Shown: positions 51,041 to 59,540, counted from the stretch's first letter. The stretch is DNA of 64,000 nucleotides from Bradyrhizobium centrolobii (GCF_001641635.1 NZ_LUUB01000040.1:62001-126000), one strand, 5' to 3'. Program-made: numbers and translations. Notes: generated from the letters alone by a model not told the origin.

Positions 51041-51769
51041 TCATAACCGCGTCGTCACAGTCACCAACCAATCCGGCATGGCGCGCGTCAGAGCGGCCTC
51101 GACGATCTTGTCGAAGCCGGTGAGGACAAAGGCGCCGATGCCAACGAAGGTCGCGCCCATCAGAGGCTTACCAATGCGCGATACGCGCGCGAACCGATCG
51201 CGCCGCGCGAAGATGGCCTGTCTCGATCCATAGGCGAGCGCGAGGATCGGCGTTGCCGCTCCGAATCCGAAACTGATCATGGTTGCCGCTGCGGTCGCGA
51301 CGTTGTCGCCTTGCGCAGCGAGCCCGACCGCTGCGCCGAGCGTGGGACCCGAGCAGGGAGACCAGATGACCCCAAGCACGGCGCCGAGTGCGAACTGGCC
51401 GCCTAATCCGGACGGCTGCAGTCGATCGAGCAGCACCTGCCCCCTGCTTGCGACCGGCGCCGCGATGGTCGTGAATTTGTCCTGAAGCGCTGGAACGAGG
51501 AGAACCGCTCCCATGCCAGCCAGCACGGCCGCGACCACGAGACGCAATGTGGACGGATCAACTCCGATGCTGAAACCGGCCGATGCGATAGCTATCCCGA
51601 CGCCGGCGAACGAAGTCGACAGCCCCGCGGCTAGCGCCAACGGTCCCCACGCATGGCGCTCGACAACGCCGAAAAGGACGATCGGCAGAATCGGCAGTAC
51701 GCAAGGGGACAGCGTCGACAACGCGCCGGCTGCGTAGCCGAGCGCCAAGTTCCCGAGACCGGCCACCAT
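51041..51769 (-). CDS. CcdA-type thiol-disulfide membrane protein
   Basis: ATG 51769 overlaps the thioredoxin stop. The 242 residues form six helices with the two CcdA Cys in place: GALSTLSPCVLPILPIVLFG and GAVLGVIWSPCSGPTLGAAV. CcdA moves reducing equivalents from cytoplasmic thioredoxin to periplasmic partners. Cotranscription with an exported thioredoxin gives a complete two-part reductant path. An EcfF-type promoter precedes the pair. Confidence 0.88.
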   Translation of the reverse strand: MVAGLGNLALGYAAGALSTLSPCVLPILPIVLFGVVERHAWGPLALAAGLSTSFAGVGIAIASAGFSIGVDPSTLRLVVAAVLAGMGAVLLVPALQDKFTTIAAPVASRGQVLLDRLQPSGLGGQFALGAVLGVIWSPCSGPTLGAAVGLAAQGDNVATAAATMISFGFGAATPILALAYGSRQAIFARRDRFARVSRIGKPLMGATFVGIGAFVLTGFDKIVEAALTRAMPDWLVTVTTRL

Positions 51770-52149
51770 CAGAATGCCTTGGCGATCATCGCGCGAATGA
51801 GCGCGGGATCGGTCTCGCCAGTCGAGCGCGCAACCTCCTTCGCGCCATGGAAGACGATCAGCGTACTCTGGTACTGGACACGAAACCGCTTCAACACGTT
51901 CTTCGCAGTGTCGAAATCGACTTCGTAGACAATCAGATCCGGCTTTTCCTTCTCGATCTGCTCGACGATCGGCCGCTGCTGCCTGCAGGTCGGACACCAG
52001 GATGCGGTGACGTCGACCAGGATGGCCTTTTCCGCGGCCTGGGCGGATTGAAATGCTTTAGCGTCGAACGGCTGTCCGGCCCACGCGACAGGCGACCATG
52101 CAAAGAGCGCCGCCCCAATCAGCAAAACTTTGTCGAGTCTTGAAAGCAT
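51769..52149 (-). CDS. Exported thioredoxin-fold protein
   Basis: ATG 52149 gives 126 residues: signal peptide MLSRLDKVLLIGAALFAWSP to AWAG, then a thioredoxin fold with VDVTASWCPTCRQQRPIVEQ (WCPTC active site) and LIVYEVDFD. It resembles the C-terminal domain of DsbD. It overlaps the CcdA-like gene, which should keep it reduced. The EcfF-type promoter lies 35 bases upstream. Role: periplasmic disulfide reduction under metal stress. Confidence 0.88.
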   Translation of the reverse strand: MLSRLDKVLLIGAALFAWSPVAWAGQPFDAKAFQSAQAAEKAILVDVTASWCPTCRQQRPIVEQIEKEKPDLIVYEVDFDTAKNVLKRFRVQYQSTLIVFHGAKEVARSTGETDPALIRAMIAKAF

Positions 52150-52183
52150 GATCTGTCCAGCTCCGTCCGATACCCGACAATAG

Positions 52184-52208
52184 TTCGCTCGGAATCCAGA
52201 AAAGTTAC
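52184..52208 (-). promoter_or_regulatory. EcfF/SigF-type promoter of the thioredoxin-CcdA pair
   Basis: Minus strand: GTAACT (52208-52203), 15 bases, CGAA (52187-52184). The gene starts 35 bases downstream, a normal leader length. Confidence 0.68.
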
Positions 52209-52299
52209 CGCGGGGCCTCAAAAATTCCGGCGGCCGAATAGGGCGTCGAATAACGACGAAAGCTGCTGAATCGCCATCGGGGCAACTCTTCGCGGAGCG

Positions 52300-52941
52300 C
52301 TATGAGTTCCGCAGGTATTCAATCAGGCTATCCGCCGCCGGGGACGACCAATCCGCGACGCCCGGCATATATCCAATGATCGTTCCTGAACTTGCGATGA
52401 GATAGGTGATCGGCATCGCGTAAAGGGTGAATGGCGCGTTCCTTTCATTGGCGCTGTCCGAATGCGCGACATAGCGATTGGGGTCCAAATAGATTGGAAG
52501 GGTTCGCAGCTGGAGCGTCTTGACGAAGCGTTCAACCGTTTCGCGAGCGCCTCTATCCTCTGAAACCGCGGCGACATGCAGGTTTTTCCGCCAAGCGCTT
52601 CTGTACTGGCGCTCAAGGACCGGCAATTCTGTTCGGCAGGCGGCGCACCACGAAGCCCAGAAATTCAAAAGGATCGGCTTGCCGCGGAGGGACAAGAGAT
52701 CAATCGTGCCCCCCTCAAGGCGAAACAGCCTGATCGATGGCAACGGCTGCTGCGGCCAAATAGTCGTAAATTGATATCTGCCGGATTTGAAGGTGGGAAT
52801 GTCCTGCGCTTGCGGCGCCGCAACGGCATCAGTCACAAGCAATCCAACTGTCCCAATCAGACCTGAGAGAACGATGTCCCGCCGCGACAGGACATTAACG
52901 CTCGGGCGGACCGGAGTCGCGCCTAAGGGGTTAGTAGCCAC
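52300..52941 (-). CDS. TlpA-like thioredoxin with twin-arginine-like signal
   Basis: The protein has 213 residues. A long N-terminus with NVLSRRDIVLSGLIGTVGLL (SRRD-type signal) precedes a TlpA/ResA fold: LRGKPILLNFWASWCAACRT (WCAAC), ELPVLERQYRSAW, and TLPIYLDPN. It is a periplasmic disulfide reductase of the TlpA class, often used in cytochrome c or copper-centre assembly. Same strand as the thioredoxin-CcdA pair, with 150 bases between. It has no EcfF-type motif immediately upstream, so it may use the one at 53407 by read-through. Confidence 0.85.
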   Translation of the reverse strand: MATNPLGATPVRPSVNVLSRRDIVLSGLIGTVGLLVTDAVAAPQAQDIPTFKSGRYQFTTIWPQQPLPSIRLFRLEGGTIDLLSLRGKPILLNFWASWCAACRTELPVLERQYRSAWRKNLHVAAVSEDRGARETVERFVKTLQLRTLPIYLDPNRYVAHSDSANERNAPFTLYAMPITYLIASSGTIIGYMPGVADWSSPAADSLIEYLRNS

Positions 52942-52968
52942 TGGAAGCAGCCCTGATTTCCGTTCGCC

Positions 52969-53313
52969 TCAACCAATGATCTCTTCGACCTGTAACACTG
53001 GCGACAGGCGAGGAACGGCTGGTCGAAACGCAATGAATGGTAAGAGCGGATTTGGCAGCCAGTACATCCATCCGACAAACGGCTCCCACGTTCCGTTCGG
53101 GAGCCGCAGATCGAGCCAAACGTATAGGAACTTGTAGATGCAGAGCCCCGGCACCCAATTCGGTCGCAAATGGTTGGTCTTCAGGCATTTTCGGCTGATG
53201 TAGAGATTTCCCTCAAACGGCGTGATACCCCAAAAGCCGACCGGTCCTTCGGCAATGACTTCGCCGCTTGATCGATGAGTTATTCGGATGGAGTGCGCAG
53301 AGGTGGTTCGCAT
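52969..53313 (-). CDS. Hypothetical protein, EcfF-type promoter
   Basis: ATG 53313 (MRTTSAHSIRITHRSSGEVI) gives 114 residues; AGGAGG is about 13 bases upstream. The sequence AEGPVGFWGITPFEGNLYIS then RPNWVPGLCIYKFLYVWLDL is rich in aromatics. It faintly resembles DUF427 proteins (GGxVxAxS...EGxxYxP), but I do not rely on this. No signal peptide. An EcfF-type promoter 94 bases upstream ties it to the stress regulon. Function unknown. Confidence 0.62.
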   Translation of the reverse strand: MRTTSAHSIRITHRSSGEVIAEGPVGFWGITPFEGNLYISRKCLKTNHLRPNWVPGLCIYKFLYVWLDLRLPNGTWEPFVGWMYWLPNPLLPFIAFRPAVPRLSPVLQVEEIIG

Positions 53314-53406
53314 GTGTCTTTTAGCTCCTCCTGCCGCGGAATGGACGAGTTTTCTACTCTGGTCCGTGCCGTGTGGACGCCATCGCGTTGGCGTGCTGCT
53401 TGTAAA

Positions 53407-53432
53407 TTCGCTTCTGAGCCCGGGAAGGTTAC
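53407..53432 (-). promoter_or_regulatory. EcfF/SigF-type promoter upstream of the 53.3 kb gene
   Basis: Minus strand: GTAACC (53432-53427), 16 bases, CGAA (53410-53407). The start codon is 94 bases downstream. Confidence 0.68.
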
Positions 53433-53566
53433 TCAACACGGCTGAATGATCATCTAAGTCATGTACTCGTAAAGCGGGGCGCCATACCTCAGCTTCAGGA
53501 AACTGCTATTCGCGTTTTCGAGTTCGTGAGATCGTGCATCAGCGCGAGGCCATCGTGGAGAAGGCC

Positions 53567-54558
53567 ATGAGGATTGCTATCGCTTCATTGTTGCTGGCAA
53601 TGGCGCTCCGATTGGGGGCGGTCGCGGAAACCATGCCTGCTGTTGCCCACACATTCACCGAATTCGTCCCCCCCCCGCCAGCCGTCCCTCCGCAATCACG
53701 ACTGGGCCAGACGGCGCGCTGTGGTTCACCGAGTCTGGGGGCAAGATCGGGCGGATCACGACCGGGGGGAGCATCACCGAATTCCCGATCAAGGGCGATG
53801 GCATTTTGCATTCGATCACAACGGGGCCTGACGGCGCGCTTTGGTTCACCGAGTTCACGTCGAAGAAGATCGGGCGCATTCCGACGACCGCCACCGCCGA
53901 AAACCTGCAACTGATCGAGTTCACGGCCCCCGGGTCGTCTGGGCCGCTTGGCATCGCGACCGGGCCAGACGGCGCCTTGTGGTTCACCGAAGAAGCCGGA
54001 GGCAAAATCGTGCGGATCACGACCACCGGCGTGGTTACCGAATTCGCGATTCCCGCGGCCAAGGGTGGAGAGATCACGACTGGACCCGACGGTGCACTGT
54101 GGTTCACGGAATTTCGTGGTAAAATCGGGCGGATTACGACCACGGGCGCGGTGACCGAATTCAGGATACCCCCGGAGAATAGTAGCCCCGGGGGCATTAC
54201 AACTGGGCCAGACGGAGCGCTGTGGCTCACCGAACCGGTTAGTGGCAAAATCGTGCGAATTACCACCGATGGCAAGATAACCGAATTCGCTCTTCCGGAT
54301 CCCAATGCCCAGCCTTGGGGCATCACGACGGGGCCGGACGGCGCCTTGTGGTTTACCGAAGCCAGTTGCATTCGCCGGCCAGGTTCGCGCTGCATCGTCG
54401 GCAACAAAATCGGCCGGATCACGACGACCGGTTCTGTCACCGAATTCACGGTCCCCTCGGACGGTAGCGGACCCCACAGCATCACGACCGGGCCAGACGG
54501 CGCGCTGTGGTTCACTGAATACTATGGAGGCAGGGTCGGACGCTTGGTGCTTCCTTGA
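53567..54558 (+). pseudogene. Vgb-like beta-propeller protein, frameshift in a C9 tract
   Basis: ATG 53567 gives a signal peptide (MRIAIASLLLAMALRLGAVA) and TFTEFVPPP. At a run of nine C (53668-53676) the frame is lost. Ten C would restore SAITTGPDGALWFTESGGKI and all later blades to 54558. Six or more blades repeat ITTGPDGALWFTE...GKIGRITT, the virginiamycin B lyase/SMP-30-like propeller pattern. The predicted product is about 330 residues, exported. A long C tract is prone to slippage, so phase variation is possible. Substrate unknown; lyase activity is not implied by the fold alone. Confidence 0.8.
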
Positions 54559-54901
54559 TCGTCAACGATCGATTGGGATTTCGTGATCGGTGCCTCCAAC
54601 TCATGCCCGACCCGAACGTTGCGACTGGCGCGAAACAAAGAGCGGACGCCTTGGTTCGCCCAGCGCTTAAACGGGATTCGGCCTGGCCAAAAGATTCGTC
54701 GGTGCCTACGTAACCCGGCTGAGAAAGGGCGAACCGCTCTAAAGCGTGTATTGCAAGGGTCAAAACCGCGTGGGCTGGGAACCGCGGCAAATTCAACGCG
54801 CGGAGCCAAGCTGATCACCTTTCCCGCCACAGCGCTCAAAGTGGTATATGGCTCGCTCTGCGCGCAATAGACTCGCTAGTCAGCTAGACGGAGGTAAGGT
54901 C
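54559..54901. other. Gene-free stretch with a weak EcfF-like site
   Basis: No supported gene. GTAACC at 54710 and CGAA at 54730 are only 14 bases apart, shorter than every other match, so I do not count it in the regulon. Confidence 0.4.
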
Positions 54902-55597
54902 ATGGCAATGAGCTCGCCGGGTCCTGTCCGGGCTTGTGTCTTCGACGCTTATGGCACGCTGTTCGATTTTGCGTCGGCAGCCCGCGGCTGCCGCGACGTG
55001 CTTGGCGACAGTTTTGACAAGCTGACCGCCCTTTGGCGCGAAAAACAGCTGCAATATACCTGGCTTCGCGCCGCACAAGGACGTCATGCCGATTTCTGGC
55101 AGGTGACTGGCGATGCCCTGGACTTCTCGTTGGAGACCCTGATGCTCAAACAGCCGGGGCTGCGCGATCGTTTGATGGAGCTCTATTTGACGCTCGACAC
55201 ATTCCCGGAGGTGCCCGACGTTCTTCGGCAGCTGAAGGCCACCGGACTAAAAACTGCGATCCTATCGAACGGGACGCCCGAGATGCTCGATTCGGCTGTA
55301 AAGAACGCAGGGATCGATGGCTTGCTCGATCACGTACTGTCGGTCGAAGAGGTTGGCGTCTACAAGCCCGATCCTCGAGTCTATCAGCTCGCAGTCGATC
55401 AGCTAGGCGTTCCAGCGTCCCAGATTTCGTTTCAGTCGTCGAACGCCTGGGATGCTTATGCCGCGTCATCATTTGGAATGAGGGTCGTCTGGTGCAATCG
55501 GTATCGACAGCGCAAGGAACGGCTGCCAGGCCAACCCGACTTCGAAATCGAGACGCTTGTGGAACTACCAAAAATCATCGGTGCGTCGCAAAACTGA
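54902..55597 (+). CDS. Haloacid dehalogenase, type II (HAD superfamily)
   Basis: ATG 54902 follows GGAGGTAAGGTC, giving 231 residues. HAD motif I is CVFDAYGTLFDFASAARGCR (Asp nucleophile), motif II KTAILSNGTPEML, Lys in VGVYKPDPRVYQLAV, and the acid pair position is SSNAWDAYAASSFGM. This is the L-2-haloacid dehalogenase pattern (DAYGTL...SNG...KP...SSNAWD). Known members hydrolyse 2-haloalkanoic acids to hydroxy acids with inversion. Cytoplasmic. Its link to the metal island is unclear. Confidence 0.9.
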   Translation: MAMSSPGPVRACVFDAYGTLFDFASAARGCRDVLGDSFDKLTALWREKQLQYTWLRAAQGRHADFWQVTGDALDFSLETLMLKQPGLRDRLMELYLTLDTFPEVPDVLRQLKATGLKTAILSNGTPEMLDSAVKNAGIDGLLDHVLSVEEVGVYKPDPRVYQLAVDQLGVPASQISFQSSNAWDAYAASSFGMRVVWCNRYRQRKERLPGQPDFEIETLVELPKIIGASQN

Positions 55598-55616
55598 ACG
55601 CAAGCTGGGGCGACGG

Positions 55617-55847
55617 ATGTCGACATTGAGGCTCATATGCCGTTGCGCCATCTCTGATGGCGTCCCTCGCCGTTCGTTTTTTGTTGCCCTTGTGGTCGGG
55701 ACGGTGCTGAACCTCATCAACCAGGGCGACGCCCTGCTTGGCGAGACGCCGATCAATTGGCTCAAGATCGTTCTCACCTACTTCGTGCCCTATGCCGTTT
55801 GCACCTATGGCGCGGTTTCGTTCCAACTTCGCAAAATACGTCCTTAG
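55617..55847 (+). CDS. NrtS-like small membrane protein
   Basis: ATG 55617 gives 76 residues and two membrane helices: RRSFFVALVVGTVLNLINQG and WLKIVLTYFVPYAVCTYGAV. This is the pattern of NrtS, a small nitrate/nitrite transporter family of two helices that probably oligomerises. It starts 19 bases after the HAD gene on the same strand. Assignment rests on pattern only. Confidence 0.72.
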   Translation: MSTLRLICRCAISDGVPRRSFFVALVVGTVLNLINQGDALLGETPINWLKIVLTYFVPYAVCTYGAVSFQLRKIRP

Positions 55848-55917
55848 ATATCGCGCCACGAATATCATGTTTCGCTTTGGCGAACGTTGACGGGAGCTCG
55901 TTACTCGCAGCCCGTCG

Positions 55918-55943
55918 GTAACCTTTTCGGGCGGTCGAGCGAA
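55918..55943 (+). promoter_or_regulatory. EcfF/SigF-type promoter of the DUF3179 gene
   Basis: GTAACC (55918-55923), 16 bases, CGAA (55940-55943), 76 bases before the start codon of the next gene. Confidence 0.7.
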
Positions 55944-56019
55944 TCATAGACGTCGAAAATCGATGCAGATCGCGATCTGGAGGCGCTGAGGCGGAACAAA
56001 GCTCCTCAGCGGTGAGCCA

Positions 56020-57078
56020 TTGAGGTTCCCAAAGCTCATCCGGGCAAGAGTACCGGCAGCGGCAATGCTTGTCGCTGTGATCATCGGTACGGCCGTCGGC
56101 CAAGCCATGGCCGAGCCCGGGAGTTGGCGAGCCGAATGGCCCCGCACGGACTTCTCGCGGCACACTGTTCCGTTGCGCGAGATTAAATCTGGCGGCCCGC
56201 CCAAGGACGGTATTCCGTCGATCGATACGCCGCGCTTCGAGCGGCTCAAGGACGGCGCTGCAACTGGATGGGCCTCTCGCATCGGCGACGCAGAGCCGGT
56301 CATCACACTCGACATCCGCGGCGACGCGCGGGCGTATCCCCTTAGCGTTCTGATCTGGCACGAGATCGCGAACGATACTGTCGGCGGTACGCCCGTGGCC
56401 GTCACCTATTGCCCGCTCTGCAATGCCGCCCTCGTTTTCGAACGCACGGTGGAGAATCGCGTGCTCGATTTCGGCACGACGGGCAAGCTCCGAAACTCGG
56501 ATCTCGTGATGTACGACCGTCAAACCGAGAGTTGGTGGCAGCAATTCGAGGGCGACGCCATCGTGGGCGTGATGAGCGGCAAGCGCCTTCACCTGCTTCC
56601 GTCACGCCTGGAATCTTTTGTCCGCTTCCGTCAGCGTTTTCCCAACGGACAGGTGTTGATCCCACACGATCCAGCCGCGCGCCGCTACGGTATTAATCCC
56701 TATGTCGGGTATGACGCGAGCGGGCAAATGCCGCTCCTCTACGACGGCTCGCTGCCTGACGGGATCGATCCGATGGAGCGCGTGGTTGCGGTTGAGATCA
56801 GGCTGGATCATCACGAAGCCTGGTCACTGTCGCTGCTAAGAGAGCGCGGCACGATCGAAAGCGGCGACATCATTCTCAGATGGGAAGCCGGGCAAACCTC
56901 GGCGCTCGACAAAAGGACCATCGCGGGTGGCCGCGATATCGGCAACGTGGTCGTGCAGCGTCGGCACGACGGCCAGCTGTCCGATATTCCCTACGACGTC
57001 ACGTTTGCGTTTGCATTCCACGCTTTCAGGCCAGGTAGCCCGATTCACAAAAGAACATCGATCGGCCCGGAAAATTGA
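56020..57078 (+). CDS. DUF3179 exported protein
   Basis: A TTG start (56020) after GGTGAG gives 352 residues with signal peptide ARVPAAAMLVAVIIGTAVGQ to AMAE. The DUF3179 core is ITLDIRGDARAYPLSVLIWH, then GTPVAVTYCPLCNAALVFER and LDFGTTGKLRNSDLVMYDRQ, then ESWWQQFEGDAIVG. The CPLC pair is characteristic and could bind a metal or form a disulfide. No biochemical role is established for the family. An EcfF-type promoter lies upstream, and the NPCAP peptide and heme protein genes follow on the same strand. Confidence 0.85.
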   Translation: MRFPKLIRARVPAAAMLVAVIIGTAVGQAMAEPGSWRAEWPRTDFSRHTVPLREIKSGGPPKDGIPSIDTPRFERLKDGAATGWASRIGDAEPVITLDIRGDARAYPLSVLIWHEIANDTVGGTPVAVTYCPLCNAALVFERTVENRVLDFGTTGKLRNSDLVMYDRQTESWWQQFEGDAIVGVMSGKRLHLLPSRLESFVRFRQRFPNGQVLIPHDPAARRYGINPYVGYDASGQMPLLYDGSLPDGIDPMERVVAVEIRLDHHEAWSLSLLRERGTIESGDIILRWEAGQTSALDKRTIAGGRDIGNVVVQRRHDGQLSDIPYDVTFAFAFHAFRPGSPIHKRTSIGPEN

Positions 57079-57111
57079 CGGCGAGCCCGGCGGCCGTGCG
57101 CTGCTGGGCAC

Positions 57112-57137
57112 GTAACCTTTTTATGGCTGACCGCGAA
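57112..57137 (+). promoter_or_regulatory. EcfF/SigF-type promoter of the NPCAP peptide
   Basis: GTAACC (57112-57117), 16 bases, CGAA (57134-57137), 116 bases before ATG 57254. Confidence 0.7.
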
Positions 57138-57253
57138 CCTATCACCAGGGGCCATCTGCTTCGCTTCGACGCGATCGTCGAATCCCCTGACCGGTCGTTG
57201 TGACAACTCCGGCCGTGAATGACGTTGACGTTTCAATCCACAGGAGAATTGCG

Positions 57254-57484
57254 ATGAATTCGCTTAAGACTTCGCTTGTAACCCTGAGCTCGATCGCCGC
57301 GCTTGGCGGGCTTGTCGCGATGGCTTCGCTGCCGACCGTCGCACAGGCTGCGAACCCTTGCGCTCCGAAGGCAACCAAAGCGGCCAATCCGTGCGCGCCG
57401 AAGGCACATAAGGCGCATAAGGCCGCGAACCCTTGCGCGCCGGCTGCAAAGAAGATGGCCAATCCCTGCGCACCGAAGAAGTAG
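57254..57484 (+). CDS. Secreted peptide with four NPCAP repeats
   Basis: ATG 57254 follows AGGAGAA. The 76 residues are a signal peptide (MNSLKTSLVTLSSIAALGGL to VAQA), then four ANPCAP/MANPCAP units with Lys/His linkers and Cys at 36, 47, 61 and 72. Nothing else is in the mature part, about 44 residues. The evenly spaced Cys-Ala-Pro units, the positive charge and the EcfF-type promoter suggest a periplasmic soft-metal binder, perhaps modified after synthesis like BufA. No MNIO gene adjoins; bufB is 13 kb away. I know no experimentally defined family, so function is open. Confidence 0.8.
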   Translation: MNSLKTSLVTLSSIAALGGLVAMASLPTVAQAANPCAPKATKAANPCAPKAHKAHKAANPCAPAAKKMANPCAPKK

Positions 57485-57588
57485 CAAGCGTTCGTGGGCT
57501 CGGGCGGGGCTATACTCGACCGCGATACCCCGCCGCTCGCTGACCTGCACGATGCCGTGATATGGAGACACCATCCTCCCGGAATCCG

Positions 57589-58761
57589 ATGAGCATCTCG
57601 CGAACTCATCTGATGGTCGTCGGATTGCTGCTTTGCCTTTCGAACGGGGTTTCTCCGGCGGCAGAGCGGCTGCCCACCGACTATTGGCACCAGCCGCTCG
57701 CGCCGCAGGGCAAAGCGCCGCGCGCATGGACGCCGGAGGAGCGCTCGCTCGCGCCGGAGAGCTGCGGCGGCTGCCACAGCGACAGGCTTGAGGAGTGGCG
57801 GACATCCCTGCACGCCAGGGCTTTCTCGCCGGGGCTCGTCGGCCAGCTCCTCACCTACGACGCGGCCGACACCGCGGTCTGTATGCAGTGCCATGCACCG
57901 CTGGCTGAACAACGCGAGGCGTTTGAAGCGGCGCGCCGAACGGCCGAGGGCCATTCCGGCATCGGTCACGGACTTGCGGACGCCGGAAATTCCTGCGGCG
58001 GCTGCCACCTAAGAGGCCATCGCCGCTTTGGCCCGCCGCAGCGCGACACCGGCGCCGTCGGACAGAGCGATGCCAGCGCTCCGCACGGTGGCGTGATGCG
58101 CGTCCCGGAATTCGAGAAATCGGAGTTCTGTGCGGCCTGCCATCAGTTTCCTCAGGAGCAGGCCATCAACGGCAAGCCGCTGGAGAACACGCTGGTCGAA
58201 TGGGAGCAGAGTCCGGCCGCGCGCAGCGGCACGACATGTCAGTCCTGTCACATGCCAGAGCGCAAGCATCTCTGGCGAGGCATCCACGATCCCGACATGG
58301 TGCGCTCCGGGCTCACGCCTGAGTTCGTTGCCAAACCTGAAGCGGCGCAATTTCGCCTGACCAGCACCGGAATCGGCCATGCATTTCCCACCTACGTGAC
58401 ACCCAAGGTCATCATGAAAGGGGTCGCTCTCGATCAATCGGGCAGTCCCGTCCCCAGCTCAGAAGTCCACTACGTCATCTGGCGGGAGGTGGCCTCGGTT
58501 GATGGCGATTGGATCGAGCGCTCCGACACCCGCCTGCTCCCGGGGCAGTCAGCGACGCTGGAGATAGCTTGGCCTATGAGTGGCCGGGTGAAGTTCTGGT
58601 TGGAAGTGCACCCCGATGATTTCTATCACCAGCACGTCTACGACAACCTGTTGCACGAACTGGCAGCCGATAGCGCGTCGGCCAAGCTGATTGCGGAGGC
58701 TAACCGCATCGCCAAAGCGAGCCAATTCAGCCTCTTCGAGAAAGTAGTTCAACGGCCATAG
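57589..58761 (+). CDS. Five-heme cytochrome c, c554-like
   Basis: ATG 57589 (MSISRTHLMVVGLLLCLSNG) gives 390 residues; ATG 57562 is an alternative. After the signal peptide come five CxxCH sites: CGGCH (59-63), CMQCH (98-102), CGGCH (136-140), CAACH (181-185) and CQSCH (217-221). The C-terminal 150 residues (GIGHAFPTYVTPKVIMKGVA, WLEVHPDDFYHQHVYDNLLH) lack hemes. This resembles cytochrome c554/multiheme electron carriers of the periplasm. It follows the NPCAP peptide by about 100 bases and may share its transcript. Redox partner unknown. Confidence 0.88.
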   Translation: MSISRTHLMVVGLLLCLSNGVSPAAERLPTDYWHQPLAPQGKAPRAWTPEERSLAPESCGGCHSDRLEEWRTSLHARAFSPGLVGQLLTYDAADTAVCMQCHAPLAEQREAFEAARRTAEGHSGIGHGLADAGNSCGGCHLRGHRRFGPPQRDTGAVGQSDASAPHGGVMRVPEFEKSEFCAACHQFPQEQAINGKPLENTLVEWEQSPAARSGTTCQSCHMPERKHLWRGIHDPDMVRSGLTPEFVAKPEAAQFRLTSTGIGHAFPTYVTPKVIMKGVALDQSGSPVPSSEVHYVIWREVASVDGDWIERSDTRLLPGQSATLEIAWPMSGRVKFWLEVHPDDFYHQHVYDNLLHELAADSASAKLIAEANRIAKASQFSLFEKVVQRP

Positions 58762-58874
58762 CTCCGGAAGTCACGCTCTCTGAGCTCCGAGACAGTTATA
58801 AGCCGGATCAGCGTTGCGTGAGTTCGCGACCGCAAGGCGCTTGACCGGATATCGTTTCAAGCCGCTGTGAGGGC

Positions 58875-58900
58875 GTAACCACCGCGGCACTTCCTCCGAA
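58875..58900 (+). promoter_or_regulatory. EcfF/SigF-type promoter of the 59.1 kb small gene
   Basis: GTAACC (58875-58880), 16 bases, CGAA (58897-58900). The start codon lies 191 bases downstream, the longest leader among the eight sites. Confidence 0.6.
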
Positions 58901-59091
58901 CTGATTAATAGAAGCGCACAGCGTGCGCTTCGGAAGTTTCGAGATTCTCAACTCGCACTAATCAGACGTTCTTGAACGTCCGGGCTCAGCGAGAGCCCGC
59001 GTGCTTTCAAGGATCGGACGAGTCTATGCGTGTGCTGGTTTTGAGGGAGTTGCGAACTCTTGCGACTGATCGACACAGGGAGGGAGAAGCT

Positions 59092-59319
59092 ATGACCAAG
59101 ATCAGTATCTTCGGTGTGACAGCAGTTCTGGCAATGATCGCAGCGACGCCGGTGTCGGCAGAGTTTGCCCAGCAGGAGCCGGCGGCGTTTGCAGCTATGT
59201 ATCCGAATGCACGGAATGCGATTGCGTCCGTGTCGGTCGGCCCGACCGCTGCTTTTGCCTACGCGCCGAAGCGACACGCGATCCACTCGCGTCATTCGGG
59301 ACTGCGGCATCGCTATTGA
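59092..59319 (+). CDS. Small secreted protein
   Basis: ATG 59092 behind AGGGAGAAGC gives 75 residues: signal peptide MTKISIFGVTAVLAMIAATP to VSAE, then FAQQEPAAFAAMYPNARNAI and a His/Arg-rich tail (KRHAIHSRHSGLRHRY). The MYPN stretch is seen in small exported proteins of rhizobia, function unknown. The basic, His-rich tail could bind metal. A hairpin (59358-59382) follows. The EcfF-type site upstream places it in the same response. Confidence 0.7.
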   Translation: MTKISIFGVTAVLAMIAATPVSAEFAQQEPAAFAAMYPNARNAIASVSVGPTAAFAYAPKRHAIHSRHSGLRHRY

Positions 59320-59357
59320 TCCATCGCCCTGGATGGAACCAGCGGATTCAATATCTC

Positions 59358-59382
59358 TGCTGCCGGTTTTTTGCCGGCAGCA
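59358..59382 (+). terminator. Possible terminator hairpin without U-tract
   Basis: TGCTGCCGG (59358-59366) pairs with CCGGCAGCA (59374-59382) around TTTTTTG, 39 bases after the small gene. No T-run follows, so terminator function is uncertain. Confidence 0.3.
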
Positions 59383-59395
59383 AGTCCCGCGAAGG

Positions 59396-59540
59396 CTCCG
59401 ACACGCGGCTGCTCCCTGGGCAGTCCGCGACGCGGGAGCTGGCCGCTGATAACACCTTAGCCAAGCTGATCGCCGACGCTGACGGTATCGCTCAAGCGGG
59501 TCATTTCAGCCTGTTCGAAACGGTCCTCTATCGGCCCTCA
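59396..59540 (+). pseudogene. Partial duplicate of the five-heme cytochrome 3' end
   Basis: Reads SDTRLLPGQSAT then RELAADNTLAKLIADADGIA and HFSLFETVLYRP. The intact gene has SDTRLLPGQSAT...HELAADSASAKLIAEANRIA...FSLFEKVVQRP, so about 35 codons between the two blocks are deleted in this copy and no start precedes it. Confidence 0.75.

Noticed and set aside
53539..54515. Two long minus-strand frames over the propeller gene
   Set aside because: They mirror the repeated blades on the plus strand (repeating NHSAPSGPVV), so the repeats create the open frames.
54710..54733. GTAACC-N14-CGAA before the HAD gene
   Set aside because: Spacing two bases short of the others and far from the start codon.
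54583..54870. 95-residue plus-strand frame after the propeller gene
   Set aside because: No ribosome site, family or signal; probably chance.
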